A stretch of DNA of 64,000 nt, taken from contig NZ_LQIK01000012.1 of the NCBI RefSeq assembly GCF_001499855.1, positions 460,567-524,566 on the forward strand, given 5' to 3'. The translations under genes and the position numbers were made by a program. Below are positions 8,573 through 17,438 of this stretch, piece by piece. The notes under the pieces were generated by a model, which was not told where the DNA came from, made no database searches, and saw only the letters and a list, made by a program, of their open reading frames with translations. Origin of the DNA: Mycobacterium sp. GA-0227b. Its GTDB lineage: Bacteria; Actinomycetota; Actinomycetes; Mycobacteriales; Mycobacteriaceae. Position 1 is the first letter of the stretch. Every line of letters starts with the position of its first letter.

Positions 8573-9624
8573 TGCTCAACCACGCCTACTTCGCGTACGG
8601 ATCGAACCTCAACGTCTCGCAGATGGCGTTGCGGTGCCCCGACGCGGCGAATCCCCGGCCGGCCAAGCTAGCCGACCACGACTGGCTGATCAACCAGCGT
8701 GGTGTCGCGACCGTCGAACCGTTCGACGGCTCCGAAGTACACGGAGTCGTGTGGCAACTCAACGATCACGACCTGGCCGTGCTGGACAGCGCCGAGGGCG
8801 TTCCGGTGCGCTACCGCCGCGACCGGCTCACCGTGCACACCGACGACGGGCCCGCCGAAGCCTGGGTGTACATCGACCATCGCGTCGAACCCGGGCCGCC
8901 GCGACCGGGATATCTGGAACGCATAGTCGACGGCGCCATGCACCACGGCCTGCCGCAGCGATGGGTCGACTTCCTCAGGCGGTGGGATCCCACACACTGG
9001 CCCAACCGAGCCTGTAACGCAGAAACCCCTGCGCCGCAATCATTTTCGGAGTTGTTGGCGCAGCCGGGCGTCACGGAGGACTGCACATTGCGGTCGCGCT
9101 TCGGCTTCCTGGCCATCCACGGCGGCGGGCTGGAGCAGATGACCGACGTCATCGCCGAACGGGCCGCCGACGCGGCGGGCGCCTCGGTGTATGTGGTGCG
9201 CCACCCCGATCACTACCCGCACCATCTGCCCTCGGCGCTGTACCGGGCGCAGGAGTCGGCTCGTCTCGCGGAGTTCCTCGACCACGTCGACGTCGCGGTG
9301 TCGTTGCACGGCTACGGCCGCATCGGACGCAGCACACAACTGCTTGCGGGCGGTCGCAACCGCGAACTCGCCGAACATCTCGCCCGCCATGTCGGGGTGC
9401 CCGGCTACCAGGTGATCACCGATCTCAACGCGATTCCCCGCGAACTGCGTGGGCTGCACCCCGACAATCCGGTCAACCGCGTGCGCCGCGGCGGAGCGCA
9501 ACTCGAGCTGACACCTCGGGTGCGCGGCATCAGCCCCCGCAGCCAGCTACCGAGCGACGACGGCCTCACGCCCGCCACCTCCGCGTTGATCCAGGGACTC
9601 GTGGCGACCTCGCATTCTTGGTGA
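8572..9624 (+). CDS. Fusion of gamma-glutamylcyclotransferase-like and poly-gamma-glutamate hydrolase-like domains
   Basis: A 350-residue two-domain protein. Residues 1-150 are a GGCT/AIG2-like domain with the substrate loop FAYGSNLN and the later LDSAEGVP...YRR pattern. Residues 160-330 resemble the phage-type poly-gamma-glutamate hydrolase (PghP-like, zinc peptidase fold): FLAIHGGGLE, VYVVRHPDHYPHHLPS and AVSLHGYG supply His/Glu metal ligands. Both halves act on gamma-glutamyl bonds, so the fusion implies successive steps on one gamma-glutamyl compound. Start ATG 8572 overlaps the mntH stop. Domain identity is recognition only. Confidence 0.75.
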   Translation: MLNHAYFAYGSNLNVSQMALRCPDAANPRPAKLADHDWLINQRGVATVEPFDGSEVHGVVWQLNDHDLAVLDSAEGVPVRYRRDRLTVHTDDGPAEAWVYIDHRVEPGPPRPGYLERIVDGAMHHGLPQRWVDFLRRWDPTHWPNRACNAETPAPQSFSELLAQPGVTEDCTLRSRFGFLAIHGGGLEQMTDVIAERAADAAGASVYVVRHPDHYPHHLPSALYRAQESARLAEFLDHVDVAVSLHGYGRIGRSTQLLAGGRNRELAEHLARHVGVPGYQVITDLNAIPRELRGLHPDNPVNRVRRGGAQLELTPRVRGISPRSQLPSDDGLTPATSALIQGLVATSHSW

Positions 9625-9672
9625 CTCGGTCGCCACAGTCATCCGGCCTGCAGGTGGCTCCGAATACTCCAT

Positions 9673-10440
9673 GTGGACGGCTCACACCTGTACCGGACCC
9701 GAACCGCGCATCTGCGGCGCGCACCGGTGTATCACCATTTCGAGCACCACGGATACAGCTGGTATGTCGACCTCGACCGGCTCCCCCGGCTTCCGTGGTG
9801 GCTCCGCCCCTTCGCCCGGTTCGACGCGCGCGACCACCTCGACGGCGCTGATCGGGACTCCCTGCGCCAGCGCGTCGACGCGTTCCTGCGGGACCGCGGC
9901 GTCGACCTGACCGGCGGTCGGGTCACCGCCCTGCTGCAGGCGCGGGTGCTCGGCTACGTCTTCAACCCGCTGACGCTGTACTGGTGCCACGACGCCGACG
10001 GGGTGCTGCGTCATGTCGTGATGGAGATGCACAACGGCGGCGGCGGGCGGCACGCCTATCTACTCCCGCCGGGTCCGGACGGCATGTCGATGACGCCGAA
10101 GAAGCTGCGGGTGTCGCCGTTCAACGGGGTCGACGGCCACTACCTGGTGCGCGCCCCGCAACCCGGCGCCCAACTGGATGTGACGGTGTCGCTGCACCGC
10201 GGCAACGAACCGGCGTTCATCGCGACGATGCGCGGCACCCGCAGGCCGGCGAGCATCGCCGAGTTGTTGCGGATGCAGCTCGTCGCCCCGCTGGCCCCGC
10301 TGATGACGGCGCTGGAGTACCGGATCCAGCACCTCACGTTGTGGCTGCGTCGCGTTCCCCTCGCACCGCATGCCGAACGAGTCGGCGAAACATGCGCTCC
10401 GGCAGGGGCTTTGGTCGCCCACGCGGCCAGATCGCAATAA
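9673..10440 (+). CDS. DUF1365 family protein (Rv0448c-like)
   Basis: A 255-residue protein beginning VDGSHLYRTRTAHLRRAPVYHHFEHHGYSW, the standard DUF1365 opening, with the conserved VTALLQARVLGYVFNPLTLYWC. In M. tuberculosis and many bacteria DUF1365 accompanies an FAD amine oxidase and a cyclopropane fatty acyl synthase-like enzyme, and in mycobacteria the sigK genes. Here sigK follows within 2 bp but the amine oxidase and synthase are absent. Function unknown, probably lipid modification. Start is GTG 9673. Confidence 0.85.
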   Translation: MDGSHLYRTRTAHLRRAPVYHHFEHHGYSWYVDLDRLPRLPWWLRPFARFDARDHLDGADRDSLRQRVDAFLRDRGVDLTGGRVTALLQARVLGYVFNPLTLYWCHDADGVLRHVVMEMHNGGGGRHAYLLPPGPDGMSMTPKKLRVSPFNGVDGHYLVRAPQPGAQLDVTVSLHRGNEPAFIATMRGTRRPASIAELLRMQLVAPLAPLMTALEYRIQHLTLWLRRVPLAPHAERVGETCAPAGALVAHAARSQ

Positions 10441-10442
10441 CG

Positions 10443-11024
10443 ATGACGTTGCTGACGCCGGTGGCTAGGCTACCGCTGGTGACCACGGACCTCGACGAAC
10501 TGCTTCGCCAGGTGGCCCAGAAGAATGTCGAGGCGTTCGCCACCTTCTACGACCGCACCCGTGCGCGAGTGTTCGGACTCGTCACCAGGGTGCTGCGCGA
10601 CCCCGGCTACAGCGAGGAAACAACGCAGGACATCTATCTGCAGGTGTGGCGCACCGCTGACAGCTACGACCCCGCCGCGGGATCACCGCTCGCGTGGCTG
10701 ATGACGCTCGCGCACCGCCGCGCCGTCGACCGGGTGCGTGCCGAACAGGCGGCGAGCCGACGCGAGGACCGTTACGGCGCGGCCACCGTCGACCCGCCCG
10801 CCGATCACGTCGCAGACTCGGTGATCCTGCGCGACGAACGTCGCCGCGTGGCCGACTGCCTGCGATCGCTGACCGATGTGCAACGTGAGTGCATCCAACT
10901 CGCGTACTACGACGGGTTGACCTACGCCCAGGTGTCGGAGCGGTTGTCGGCGAACCTTGCCACGATCAAGTCGCGGATGCGCGACGGCCTCCGCGGCCTA
11001 CGCAAGTGCCTGGGGATGGCATGA
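10443..11024 (+). CDS. sigK: ECF RNA polymerase sigma factor SigK
   Basis: A 193-residue ECF sigma factor. Region 2 includes [17 protein letters not shown]; region 4 is [26 protein letters not shown] followed by [17 protein letters not shown]. It closely resembles M. tuberculosis SigK, which drives mpt70/mpt83 and its own locus. ATG 10443 is chosen; GTG 10479 would remove 12 residues and fits family length as well. ATGA overlap with the anti-sigma gene couples the two. Confidence 0.93.
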   Translation: MTLLTPVARLPLVTTDLDELLRQVAQKNVEAFATFYDRTRARVFGLVTRVLRDPGYSEETTQDIYLQVWRTADSYDPAAGSPLAWLMTLAHRRAVDRVRAEQAASRREDRYGAATVDPPADHVADSVILRDERRRVADCLRSLTDVQRECIQLAYYDGLTYAQVSERLSANLATIKSRMRDGLRGLRKCLGMA

Positions 11025-11737
11025 CCGAGCCCGTCGATTCCGACCTCGGCGCGCTCGCGGCGCCGTACGCACTCGACGCGATGTCCGACTCCGAACGGGC
11101 CGACGTCGACCGCCGGGTCGCGACCGCGCCACCTGCGGTCGCACGGGCCTTCGCCGACGAAGTGCGCGAGGTCCGCGAGGCCATGGCGGTGGTGTCGGCC
11201 GCCACCGCGGCCGAACCACCGGCGGAGTTGCGCGCGCGCCTGCTGGCCGAGGTCGGTGACGCCGCACGCGCACCCGTACAACAGCTCCGGCCGCGTCGCT
11301 GGCAGCGGATCGCGCTGGCCGCCGCGGCGGTACTCGTCGTCGGCCTCGGCGCACTCGGTGTCGGGCTGGCGCTGCGGCCGGCGCCCAGCCCGTCGACCGC
11401 CGAACAGGTCTTCGCCGCACCCGACGTGCGGACCGTGTCGGGTGACATCCCCGGCGGCGGCACGGCGACGGTGGTGTTCTCGCGCGAGAAGGACGCCGGG
11501 GTGCTGGTGATGAACAACGTCGCACCGCCGCAACCGGGCACCGTCTATCAGATGTGGCTGATCGACGCTGAGGGGCCGCACCCGGCGGGCACCATGGACC
11601 CGCAGGCCGTCGCACCCTCCACGACCGCCGTGCTGCCCGATCTCGGCGACTCGCGCGCGCTGGCGTTCACCGTCGAACCACCCGGCGGCTCAGCGCAGCC
11701 GACCAGCGCCCCGTTCGCCGAGCTGCCGTTGGCTTAG
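11021..11737 (+). CDS. rskA: Anti-sigma-K factor RskA
   Basis: A 238-residue single-pass protein. A cytoplasmic anti-sigma domain (1-95, [22 protein letters not shown]) is followed by a transmembrane helix (about 104-123, [21 protein letters not shown]) and an extracytoplasmic RskA C-terminal domain ([11 protein letters not shown]). RskA holds SigK inactive until intramembrane proteolysis releases it. Overlap with sigK supports the pairing. Confidence 0.93.
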   Translation: MTEPVDSDLGALAAPYALDAMSDSERADVDRRVATAPPAVARAFADEVREVREAMAVVSAATAAEPPAELRARLLAEVGDAARAPVQQLRPRRWQRIALAAAAVLVVGLGALGVGLALRPAPSPSTAEQVFAAPDVRTVSGDIPGGGTATVVFSREKDAGVLVMNNVAPPQPGTVYQMWLIDAEGPHPAGTMDPQAVAPSTTAVLPDLGDSRALAFTVEPPGGSAQPTSAPFAELPLA

Positions 11738-11745
11738 CTGGTGGC

Positions 11746-12846
11746 TCAGGTGCCCGCCAGCGTGGCATCGGCCGCTTCGGCGACGACATCGCCGACGTCG
11801 CGGCGACGCTGCCACGCCCGTCGCTGCCGGATCGCACCGTTGCCCTGCTCGGTGACGCGGTGCAACTCGTCGAACACGAGGTCGTAGTCGCCGACCGCTT
11901 CGAGTGCCGGGCGCACATGCTCGATCAGCCGGTCCAGCAGCGCTCGCGCGGGCACCCGCTCGTGGGTTTCCAACAGGTCGACGGCATCGCCGTCCAGACC
12001 GTCGCGTGCGGATTTCCAGTAGGCGGCCTTCAGCGCATGCGGCGCGAGCGGCGGACTCGGCTCGCCGCGCCGTTCGTCCTCCAGCGCGGTCATCACGGCG
12101 GCCCGGGTGAGCGCGGCCAACAGCACGGTTTCGGCCGCCGTCGCGGGCACGTCGGCGACGCGCACCTCGATCGTCGGGAAGTTCGCCGACGGGCGCACGT
12201 CCCAATAGACCATGCCGTCGTCGAGCATCGCGCCCGCCTGTTGCAGCATGCGTACGACGGCGTCGTACTCGTCGACGGAGTCGAAGTGCGGCGGTGGGCC
12301 GGCGCTGGGCCATCGCGCCCACAACACGCTGCGCCAACTGGCGTAACCGGTGTCGCTGTTGCGGTAGATCGCGGAGTTCGCGCTCAGGGCAAGCAGACTG
12401 GGCAGCCATGGCCGCAGCCGGTTGCTGACCCGGATGGCGGCTTCCCGGCTGGGCACCGCCACGTGCACGTGGCACCCGCAGATTCCCTGCTCGTGAGCGA
12501 CCATGCCGAACTTGTCGCCGATCTCGCGGTATCGCGGCGTGTCGGTGACCGGGAAGTCCCGTGCGATGGTCGGCGGCAATCCGACCGCGAGCAGTTGCGC
12601 CCCGGCAGCCTGCGCGGCGTCGGCCGCCACGCGCCGGAGTCGCAGCAGTTGGTCACGCAGTTCGCGGGTGGAGCCGACCACCTCGCTGGTGGTCTCGACC
12701 TGGCAGGTGGTCAGTTCGAGTTGCAGCTTCACGCCGTGCTTGGCGGCCTCGTGGGCGACGGCTTCGTTGAGAGCGACCGGTTCGCCGGTCGCCGGGTCGG
12801 CGAGCAGGAACTCCTCTTCGACGCCAATTGTGGGGTGCGTGGCCAT
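11746..12846 (-). CDS. YbdK-type carboxylate-amine ligase (GCS2 family, Rv0433-like)
   Basis: A 366-residue glutamate-cysteine ligase 2 family member: GVEEEFLLAD at the N-terminus, LTTCQVETTS, and the central CGCHVHVAVPSREAAI. YbdK proteins show weak gamma-glutamyl-cysteine ligase activity in vitro; mycobacteria make mycothiol, so the physiological acceptor is uncertain. It converges on rskA with 8 bp between stops. Confidence 0.88.
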   Translation of the reverse strand: MATHPTIGVEEEFLLADPATGEPVALNEAVAHEAAKHGVKLQLELTTCQVETTSEVVGSTRELRDQLLRLRRVAADAAQAAGAQLLAVGLPPTIARDFPVTDTPRYREIGDKFGMVAHEQGICGCHVHVAVPSREAAIRVSNRLRPWLPSLLALSANSAIYRNSDTGYASWRSVLWARWPSAGPPPHFDSVDEYDAVVRMLQQAGAMLDDGMVYWDVRPSANFPTIEVRVADVPATAAETVLLAALTRAAVMTALEDERRGEPSPPLAPHALKAAYWKSARDGLDGDAVDLLETHERVPARALLDRLIEHVRPALEAVGDYDLVFDELHRVTEQGNGAIRQRRAWQRRRDVGDVVAEAADATLAGT

Positions 12847-12867
12847 AGATATGGGAGTCGGAACATT

Positions 12868-12905
12868 GATCCGGCCCGTCGGAATGGTTCACGACGGGCC
12901 GGATC
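12868..12905. repeat. Perfect 14-bp inverted repeat in a divergent intergenic region
   Basis: Arms GATCCGGCCCGTCG (12868-12881) and CGACGGGCCGGATC (12892-12905) enclose a 10-base loop. It lies 22 bp upstream of the YbdK start, between divergently transcribed genes, so it would sit in a 5' leader or act as an operator rather than as a normal gene-end terminator. The 12847-13026 interval has nothing else recognised. Confidence 0.6.
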
Positions 12906-13026
12906 GGGGCAACAAGTCCTTCGGCTAGTGGACTTCGGTGATTCGAAGTCGGCGGCAGATGTATTGCCCCGGTCGTGTGCGAGCCAAACATTCTTTGCTG
13001 ACCCGCGACCCCCATACGATCGATCC

Positions 13027-13845
13027 GTGACCAAACCGTTTCGTTTCGGTGTCGGCCTGCAGGCCGCGCGCCGTCAGAAGTCAGTGCAGGACTGGGCCCG
13101 CCGCGCCGAAGACATGGGCTACGACATCGTGCACGTCGCCGACCATCTCTATACGACCGCACCGTTTCCGATGATGACGGCGATGGCGATGGCGACCGAG
13201 CGACTGCGCGTCGGCACCTTCGTCCTCAATGCCGGCTTCTACCGGCCCGCGCTGCTCGCGCGAGAAGTGACCTCGCTGCGCGACCTGAGCGGCGGCCGCC
13301 TGGACCTCGGCCTCGGCGCCGGCTACGTCAAAGAGGAGTTCGAACAGGCCGAGCTGCCGTTCCCGTCGGCCGGCCAGCGGGTGAACTGGCTGCGCCACGT
13401 CACCGAGCACATCCGCGAGCACGCCCCCGATGTGCCGATCCTCATCGCGGGCAACGGCGACAAGCTCTTGACCCTGGCCGCCCAGCGCGCCGACATCATC
13501 GGGCTGACCGGCGGCGCGCCGATCACGTCGACGTCGGATCCGCTCGCCGATCGCATCGCGTTCGTCCGAGCGGCCGCCGGCGACCGGTTCGACGACCTCG
13601 AGCTCAACCTCGCCGTCACGGCGATGCCGACCGACGACTCCGGCCGGCCCGACCTGTCGATCACCCGCCGGTTCCTGCCCGAGCTGTCCGAGGACGAATT
13701 ACTGAGCACCCCGGCGGTGTTGTCCGGGTCGGCCACGGAGATCGCCGACACCCTTCGCGGCTACCGCGAGACCTACGGCATCAGCTACATCACCGTCCAG
13801 CAGTTGCACGCCGAGGCGTTCGCCAAGGTGATCGCCGAGCTTTAG
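13027..13845 (+). CDS. LLM-class F420-dependent oxidoreductase
   Basis: A 272-residue luciferase-like TIM-barrel protein: FRFGVGLQAARRQKSVQDWARRAEDMGYD, DHLYTTAPFPMMTAMAMATERLRVG, and SGGRLDLGLGAGYVKEEFEQAELPFPS. The family transfers hydride from F420H2 or uses FMNH2; mycobacterial members are mostly F420-dependent. Start GTG 13027 follows a spacer of 180 bp. The stop overlaps by 4 bp the convergent monooxygenase gene. Substrate unknown. Confidence 0.88.
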   Translation: MTKPFRFGVGLQAARRQKSVQDWARRAEDMGYDIVHVADHLYTTAPFPMMTAMAMATERLRVGTFVLNAGFYRPALLAREVTSLRDLSGGRLDLGLGAGYVKEEFEQAELPFPSAGQRVNWLRHVTEHIREHAPDVPILIAGNGDKLLTLAAQRADIIGLTGGAPITSTSDPLADRIAFVRAAAGDRFDDLELNLAVTAMPTDDSGRPDLSITRRFLPELSEDELLSTPAVLSGSATEIADTLRGYRETYGISYITVQQLHAEAFAKVIAEL

Positions 13846-15800
13846 GATCGTTGTCCTGCTCGCTCCGCCGCGGTGTCGGCGGACCGCAGCACGAAGTCCG
13901 ACCACTCGGGTTCGCGCACCGCGTCGTGGTACTCGTAGAGCTTCCACGGGCTGACGGTGTGGATCTCGCCGCGGGCATTCTTGAAGTACGAATGCTTGAT
14001 CGACGGGTGCGACCAGACGGTCATCTTGATCGCCTCCTGCGATCGCCGACGCCACTCCTCGGTGGCCTCGGGCCTTGGCTCGATCGAGTGCAGCCCGTCG
14101 GCGAGTGCGTGCAGGCACTGGCCGATGTAGCGCATCTGCAACTCCGAGTTGAAGATCAGGCTGCCGCCGTGCGCCAGATGGGTGCCGGGGCCGTAGGTGA
14201 GGAAGAAGTTCGGGAACCCCGGCACCATGATTCCGCGGTACGCATACGGCCGGTCGCCCCAGACGTCGCGAAGCTCGACACCGTCGCGGCCGGTGATCCG
14301 TAGTGGCCACAGCACCTCGGTCGCGCGAAAGCCGGTGGCGTACACAATGATATCGGCGGGCCGCTCCCGCCCGTCGGCGGTCACCACGCCCGTCGGCGTG
14401 ATCCGCTCGATCGGCGTGCGGACCAGTTCCACGTTGTCTCTGCGCAGGGTTCGCAGCCACGTCCCGTCATCCTGCAACGTCCGTTTACCGGTCGCGGGAT
14501 AGTCGGGCAGCACCTTGGCGAGCAGTTGGTCGTCGCAGTCGACCTGGCTTTGAATCCAGTCGGTGAACATCATCCGCGCGGCGGCATTGATGTCGCTGAC
14601 CGCGTAGTCGCCCTGCTCGTAGCCGGGGTCGACGCGGGCGGCGTCGAGGCCCTTGTCGGCGCCGGGCCACAGCAGCAGGAAGCGGTACCAGCGGCTGTAG
14701 AACGGCAGGTGCTCCATTGCCCAGCGGGTGCCGTCGTCAACTTCCTTGTGGTACATCGGGTTCGGGAACATCCATTGCGCGGTGCGCTGGAAGACGTCGA
14801 GATGCGCGACCCGCTCGGCGATCGCGGGTGCGATCTGAAACCCGCTGGCGCCGGCGCCGATCAGCGCGACCCGCCGCCCGGTGACATCTACGCGGCGATC
14901 CCACGCCGCGGAGTGAAACGACGGGCCGTCGAAGGTGTCGGCGCCCTCGATGTCGGGCACCTGCGGCCGATTGAGTTGGCCGACAGCGCTGATGATCGCG
15001 CGGGCGGTGACCCTCGATACCCGACCGTCCTTGGAACGCAGAGCGACGGTCCAGATCCCGGCGGCGTCGTCCCAATCGGCGGAGATCACTTCGGTCTGCC
15101 AGCGGACGTGTGCGCCGATGCCGTGCTTGTCCATCACGTCGACGAAGTAGTCGCGCAGTTCCGGTTGTTCGGCGAAGTAGTGGCTCCACTTGTTGCTGGG
15201 TTCGAAGCTGTAGCAGTAGAAGTGGTTGGCCACGTCGACCCGTGCGCCCGGATAGGTGTTCTCCCACCAGGTTCCGCCTGGGCCGGCGTTCTTTTCGACG
15301 ACCGTGAACGGAAGCCCGGCCTGTTTGAGCCGAACGGCGGCGAGCAAGCCCGACTCGCCGCAACCGATGACGAGCACGGGAAGCCCGGCTGCGGCATCCG
15401 GGTCGACGGGTTCAGGCCTGCGCGGATCGACGCCGTCGAGGTCGAGTTCCTCGGTGAGCAGCGGCAGATACTCCTCGCCGACCGGTTCGCATGCGGCCCA
15501 GTCCATCATCTGCTTGACGACGGACGCGCTCAGCGGCGCGGGTTCGGGGCATCCGCGGTCGCGGTAGGCGGTGATGACCTCCAGCGCCTCGACCCTCGCG
15601 CGGGCCTTGTCCTCCTCGGACATGAAGCCCTGCACCTCGTTGAGGAAAAGCCCGGCCTGGGCGTAGTCGCGGATGAAGCGCAGATCGCCGGTGATGTGCA
15701 CGAGGCTGAGCAACAGGGTCGGCACGCTGACGTCTTCAAGCGCCTGTCGGATCTCGGCGGTCGGCGTGCTGAATGGCGTGCCCGCGTAGCGACTGCGCAC
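13842..15800 (-). CDS. Flavin Baeyer-Villiger monooxygenase with N-terminal extension (HAPMO-type)
   Basis: A 652-residue FAD/NADPH monooxygenase. Residues 1-135 form a helical extension before the first dinucleotide motif, as in 4-hydroxyacetophenone monooxygenases (about 640 aa). Then follow GCGESG (FAD), the BVMO fingerprint FDGPSFHSAAWD, and GAGASG (NADPH). These enzymes insert oxygen beside a ketone to give an ester or lactone. The GTG at 15800 follows GGGAGGAC at good spacing. Convergent with the preceding gene and otherwise alone; physiological substrate unknown. Confidence 0.9.
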   Translation of the reverse strand: MRSRYAGTPFSTPTAEIRQALEDVSVPTLLLSLVHITGDLRFIRDYAQAGLFLNEVQGFMSEEDKARARVEALEVITAYRDRGCPEPAPLSASVVKQMMDWAACEPVGEEYLPLLTEELDLDGVDPRRPEPVDPDAAAGLPVLVIGCGESGLLAAVRLKQAGLPFTVVEKNAGPGGTWWENTYPGARVDVANHFYCYSFEPSNKWSHYFAEQPELRDYFVDVMDKHGIGAHVRWQTEVISADWDDAAGIWTVALRSKDGRVSRVTARAIISAVGQLNRPQVPDIEGADTFDGPSFHSAAWDRRVDVTGRRVALIGAGASGFQIAPAIAERVAHLDVFQRTAQWMFPNPMYHKEVDDGTRWAMEHLPFYSRWYRFLLLWPGADKGLDAARVDPGYEQGDYAVSDINAAARMMFTDWIQSQVDCDDQLLAKVLPDYPATGKRTLQDDGTWLRTLRRDNVELVRTPIERITPTGVVTADGRERPADIIVYATGFRATEVLWPLRITGRDGVELRDVWGDRPYAYRGIMVPGFPNFFLTYGPGTHLAHGGSLIFNSELQMRYIGQCLHALADGLHSIEPRPEATEEWRRRSQEAIKMTVWSHPSIKHSYFKNARGEIHTVSPWKLYEYHDAVREPEWSDFVLRSADTAAERAGQRS

Positions 15801-15936
15801 GACGTGTCCTCCCTGACCGCGAAGGTCCGCGCTCTAATTACGGAACTTAAAGTAGCGTAATGGACGGAGCCGCGTCGTGCGGACATTTGCGTGGTCCGCG
15901 TTGCTCGGTTGGAGCCGGTAAGCTTCCAGCGGTCCC

Positions 15937-16009
15937 GCCCTCGTAGCTCAGGGGATAGAGCACGGCTCTCCTAAAGCCGGTGTCGCAGGTTCGAATCCTG
16001 CCGGGGGCA
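15937..16009 (+). tRNA. tRNA-Arg (anticodon CCT)
   Basis: A full cloverleaf: acceptor GCCCTCG with CGGGGGC, D-arm GCTCAGGGGATAGAGC, anticodon stem CGGCT/AGCCG with loop CTCCTAA (anticodon CCT, 15970-15972), T-arm GCAGG/CCTGC with loop TTCGAAT, discriminator A at 16009. CCA is not encoded. Its 3' end serves as the integration site of the following island, and the gene remains complete because the element brings an identical 3' end. Confidence 0.95.
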
Positions 16010-16011
16010 CT
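15986..16011 (+). repeat. attL: left copy of the 26-bp attachment core
   Basis: The last 24 bases of tRNA-Arg plus CT form a 26-bp sequence repeated exactly at 22933-22958. The copies diverge immediately on both sides (right: GTCTGACC here, CATGTGAT there). This is the signature of tyrosine-recombinase integration into a tRNA 3' end. Confidence 0.92.
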
Positions 16012-16266
16012 GTCTGACCAGTACAGATACACGGCTGCACAAGATTTGCGCTACTAGATCGTGACTGAAGCACTGGCGGGTCGATGCGTCACCGACGGCG
16101 AATCCCGAAATAGCTTCCGAAGCTGATACGCGGGTTCGATTCAGTCATCATCCCCTACCGCGAAAAGCGCTCGCGTGGGCCTAGCTGGCAAGTCGCGCAT
16201 CTAGGCTGGCGGGCGGGGTCATGCCAATCGCTAGGGTTTCCCGGCTGGACGGCTACAGGGGGTGCT

Positions 16267-17295
16267 GTGTTTCTTCGCGAGTATCTGTATGTGGATCTGG
16301 ACAAAGTCAGAGGCATCTTGTCTCAGATTGAAGAGGGCGTTCCCGAGACGGCTCAGCAAGTAGAACGCATGGAAAAAGACGCGGAAGCGAGAAACAGGAT
16401 GTTCGGCGGCGTGGGCCGTAAGTCTGTGGCTGAGGAATCCATAGAGAAAAGCCTCGGTGACTCTCTGTTCAAGCTCCTAGAAGATGCACTGGACTCTCTG
16501 CAAGTATTATCCGATATTTCGCAGGAATTGCAGACAAATGAAGGCTTTGAGGCTGTTCGCAGCCAATTGACTCCGGGTGCCGTCGTCCGAGTAACGGCGC
16601 CGGCGAGGTTATTTCACCCCGGGCAGTTGTCGCACGCGATGGTCGGAATCGGAACGGCGGCGACCGGCATGTACGATCTGCAAAATAGTTTTACTACACC
16701 AGAGCCGACCCTGCCGACGCCGGGCAAGAATCGTCAACAATCAGGAAAGGGACCCCGTAAATCACGGGCTAAACCGCTCCCGGAAACCGGTGCACCGGAA
16801 GACATTTTGTTCGGTCTGCCAGATGATATCCCGATGGTTGGGCCTAGAGATTTCCTAGTCGGAATGATCAGGTTTGTTCGGGGAATTTTCAGTGATGGTG
16901 TGCACGTTCACTTTCACCCGTTGGGCGACAGCGGGCCGGTGATCACGACGCGGCTTGAAACCGGGAGACGGTTCTTGGATTCGACGCCGGAGATATTGTT
17001 TTCACGGTATGGATTTCGACCGCAGGAATGGACAGTTGTGGGGACGGTCGGCCATTTGGGTGAGCTCGACACCGATAAACCGGATTTTGGTTTTCTTAGC
17101 GATTTCAATCGGTCAAGCATTGTTCAACTTGTCGCCGCCCTACTCCAACAAGCTGGCAACAGCGGCCTAATCGACCTACCGTCGGGCCTTGGCTTCTCCG
17201 TGGTTCCACTTGCCGTTTACCGTGCGATTGGTTGGGGAGGCGAGACGCCCACAATGCCGAGCCAAGCGCCGTCAGCGATCGAACCGGCCCGATAA
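16267..17295 (+). CDS. DUF6414 family protein
   Basis: A 342-residue protein opening FLREYLYVDLDKVRGILSQIEEGVPE, typical of DUF6414 (a leading REYLYVD then KVRxxLxQ). The middle has a low-complexity linker (about 150-180: TPGKNRQQSGKGPRKSRAKP). The C-terminal half lacks clear membrane segments and looks globular. Function is unknown. Start is GTG 16267 preceded by AGGGGGTG. First gene of the island, on the opposite strand to the membrane/HEPN-like pair. Codon use is visibly more A/T-ending than in neighbouring chromosomal genes, consistent with transfer. Confidence 0.7.
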   Translation: MFLREYLYVDLDKVRGILSQIEEGVPETAQQVERMEKDAEARNRMFGGVGRKSVAEESIEKSLGDSLFKLLEDALDSLQVLSDISQELQTNEGFEAVRSQLTPGAVVRVTAPARLFHPGQLSHAMVGIGTAATGMYDLQNSFTTPEPTLPTPGKNRQQSGKGPRKSRAKPLPETGAPEDILFGLPDDIPMVGPRDFLVGMIRFVRGIFSDGVHVHFHPLGDSGPVITTRLETGRRFLDSTPEILFSRYGFRPQEWTVVGTVGHLGELDTDKPDFGFLSDFNRSSIVQLVAALLQQAGNSGLIDLPSGLGFSVVPLAVYRAIGWGGETPTMPSQAPSAIEPAR

Positions 17296-17438
17296 TTATC
17301 AGCCGCGATCCAGTTGCGCGGATCGACCGGGCGGCTCATCGCTTCAAGCGTTTACGTGACCGTACCTGGAATCCGTGGCGTTTTTCTGCCGCCCATAGGA
17401 TGATCTACACCACCCCGCCCGTTTCGTGGCTCTGTGAC

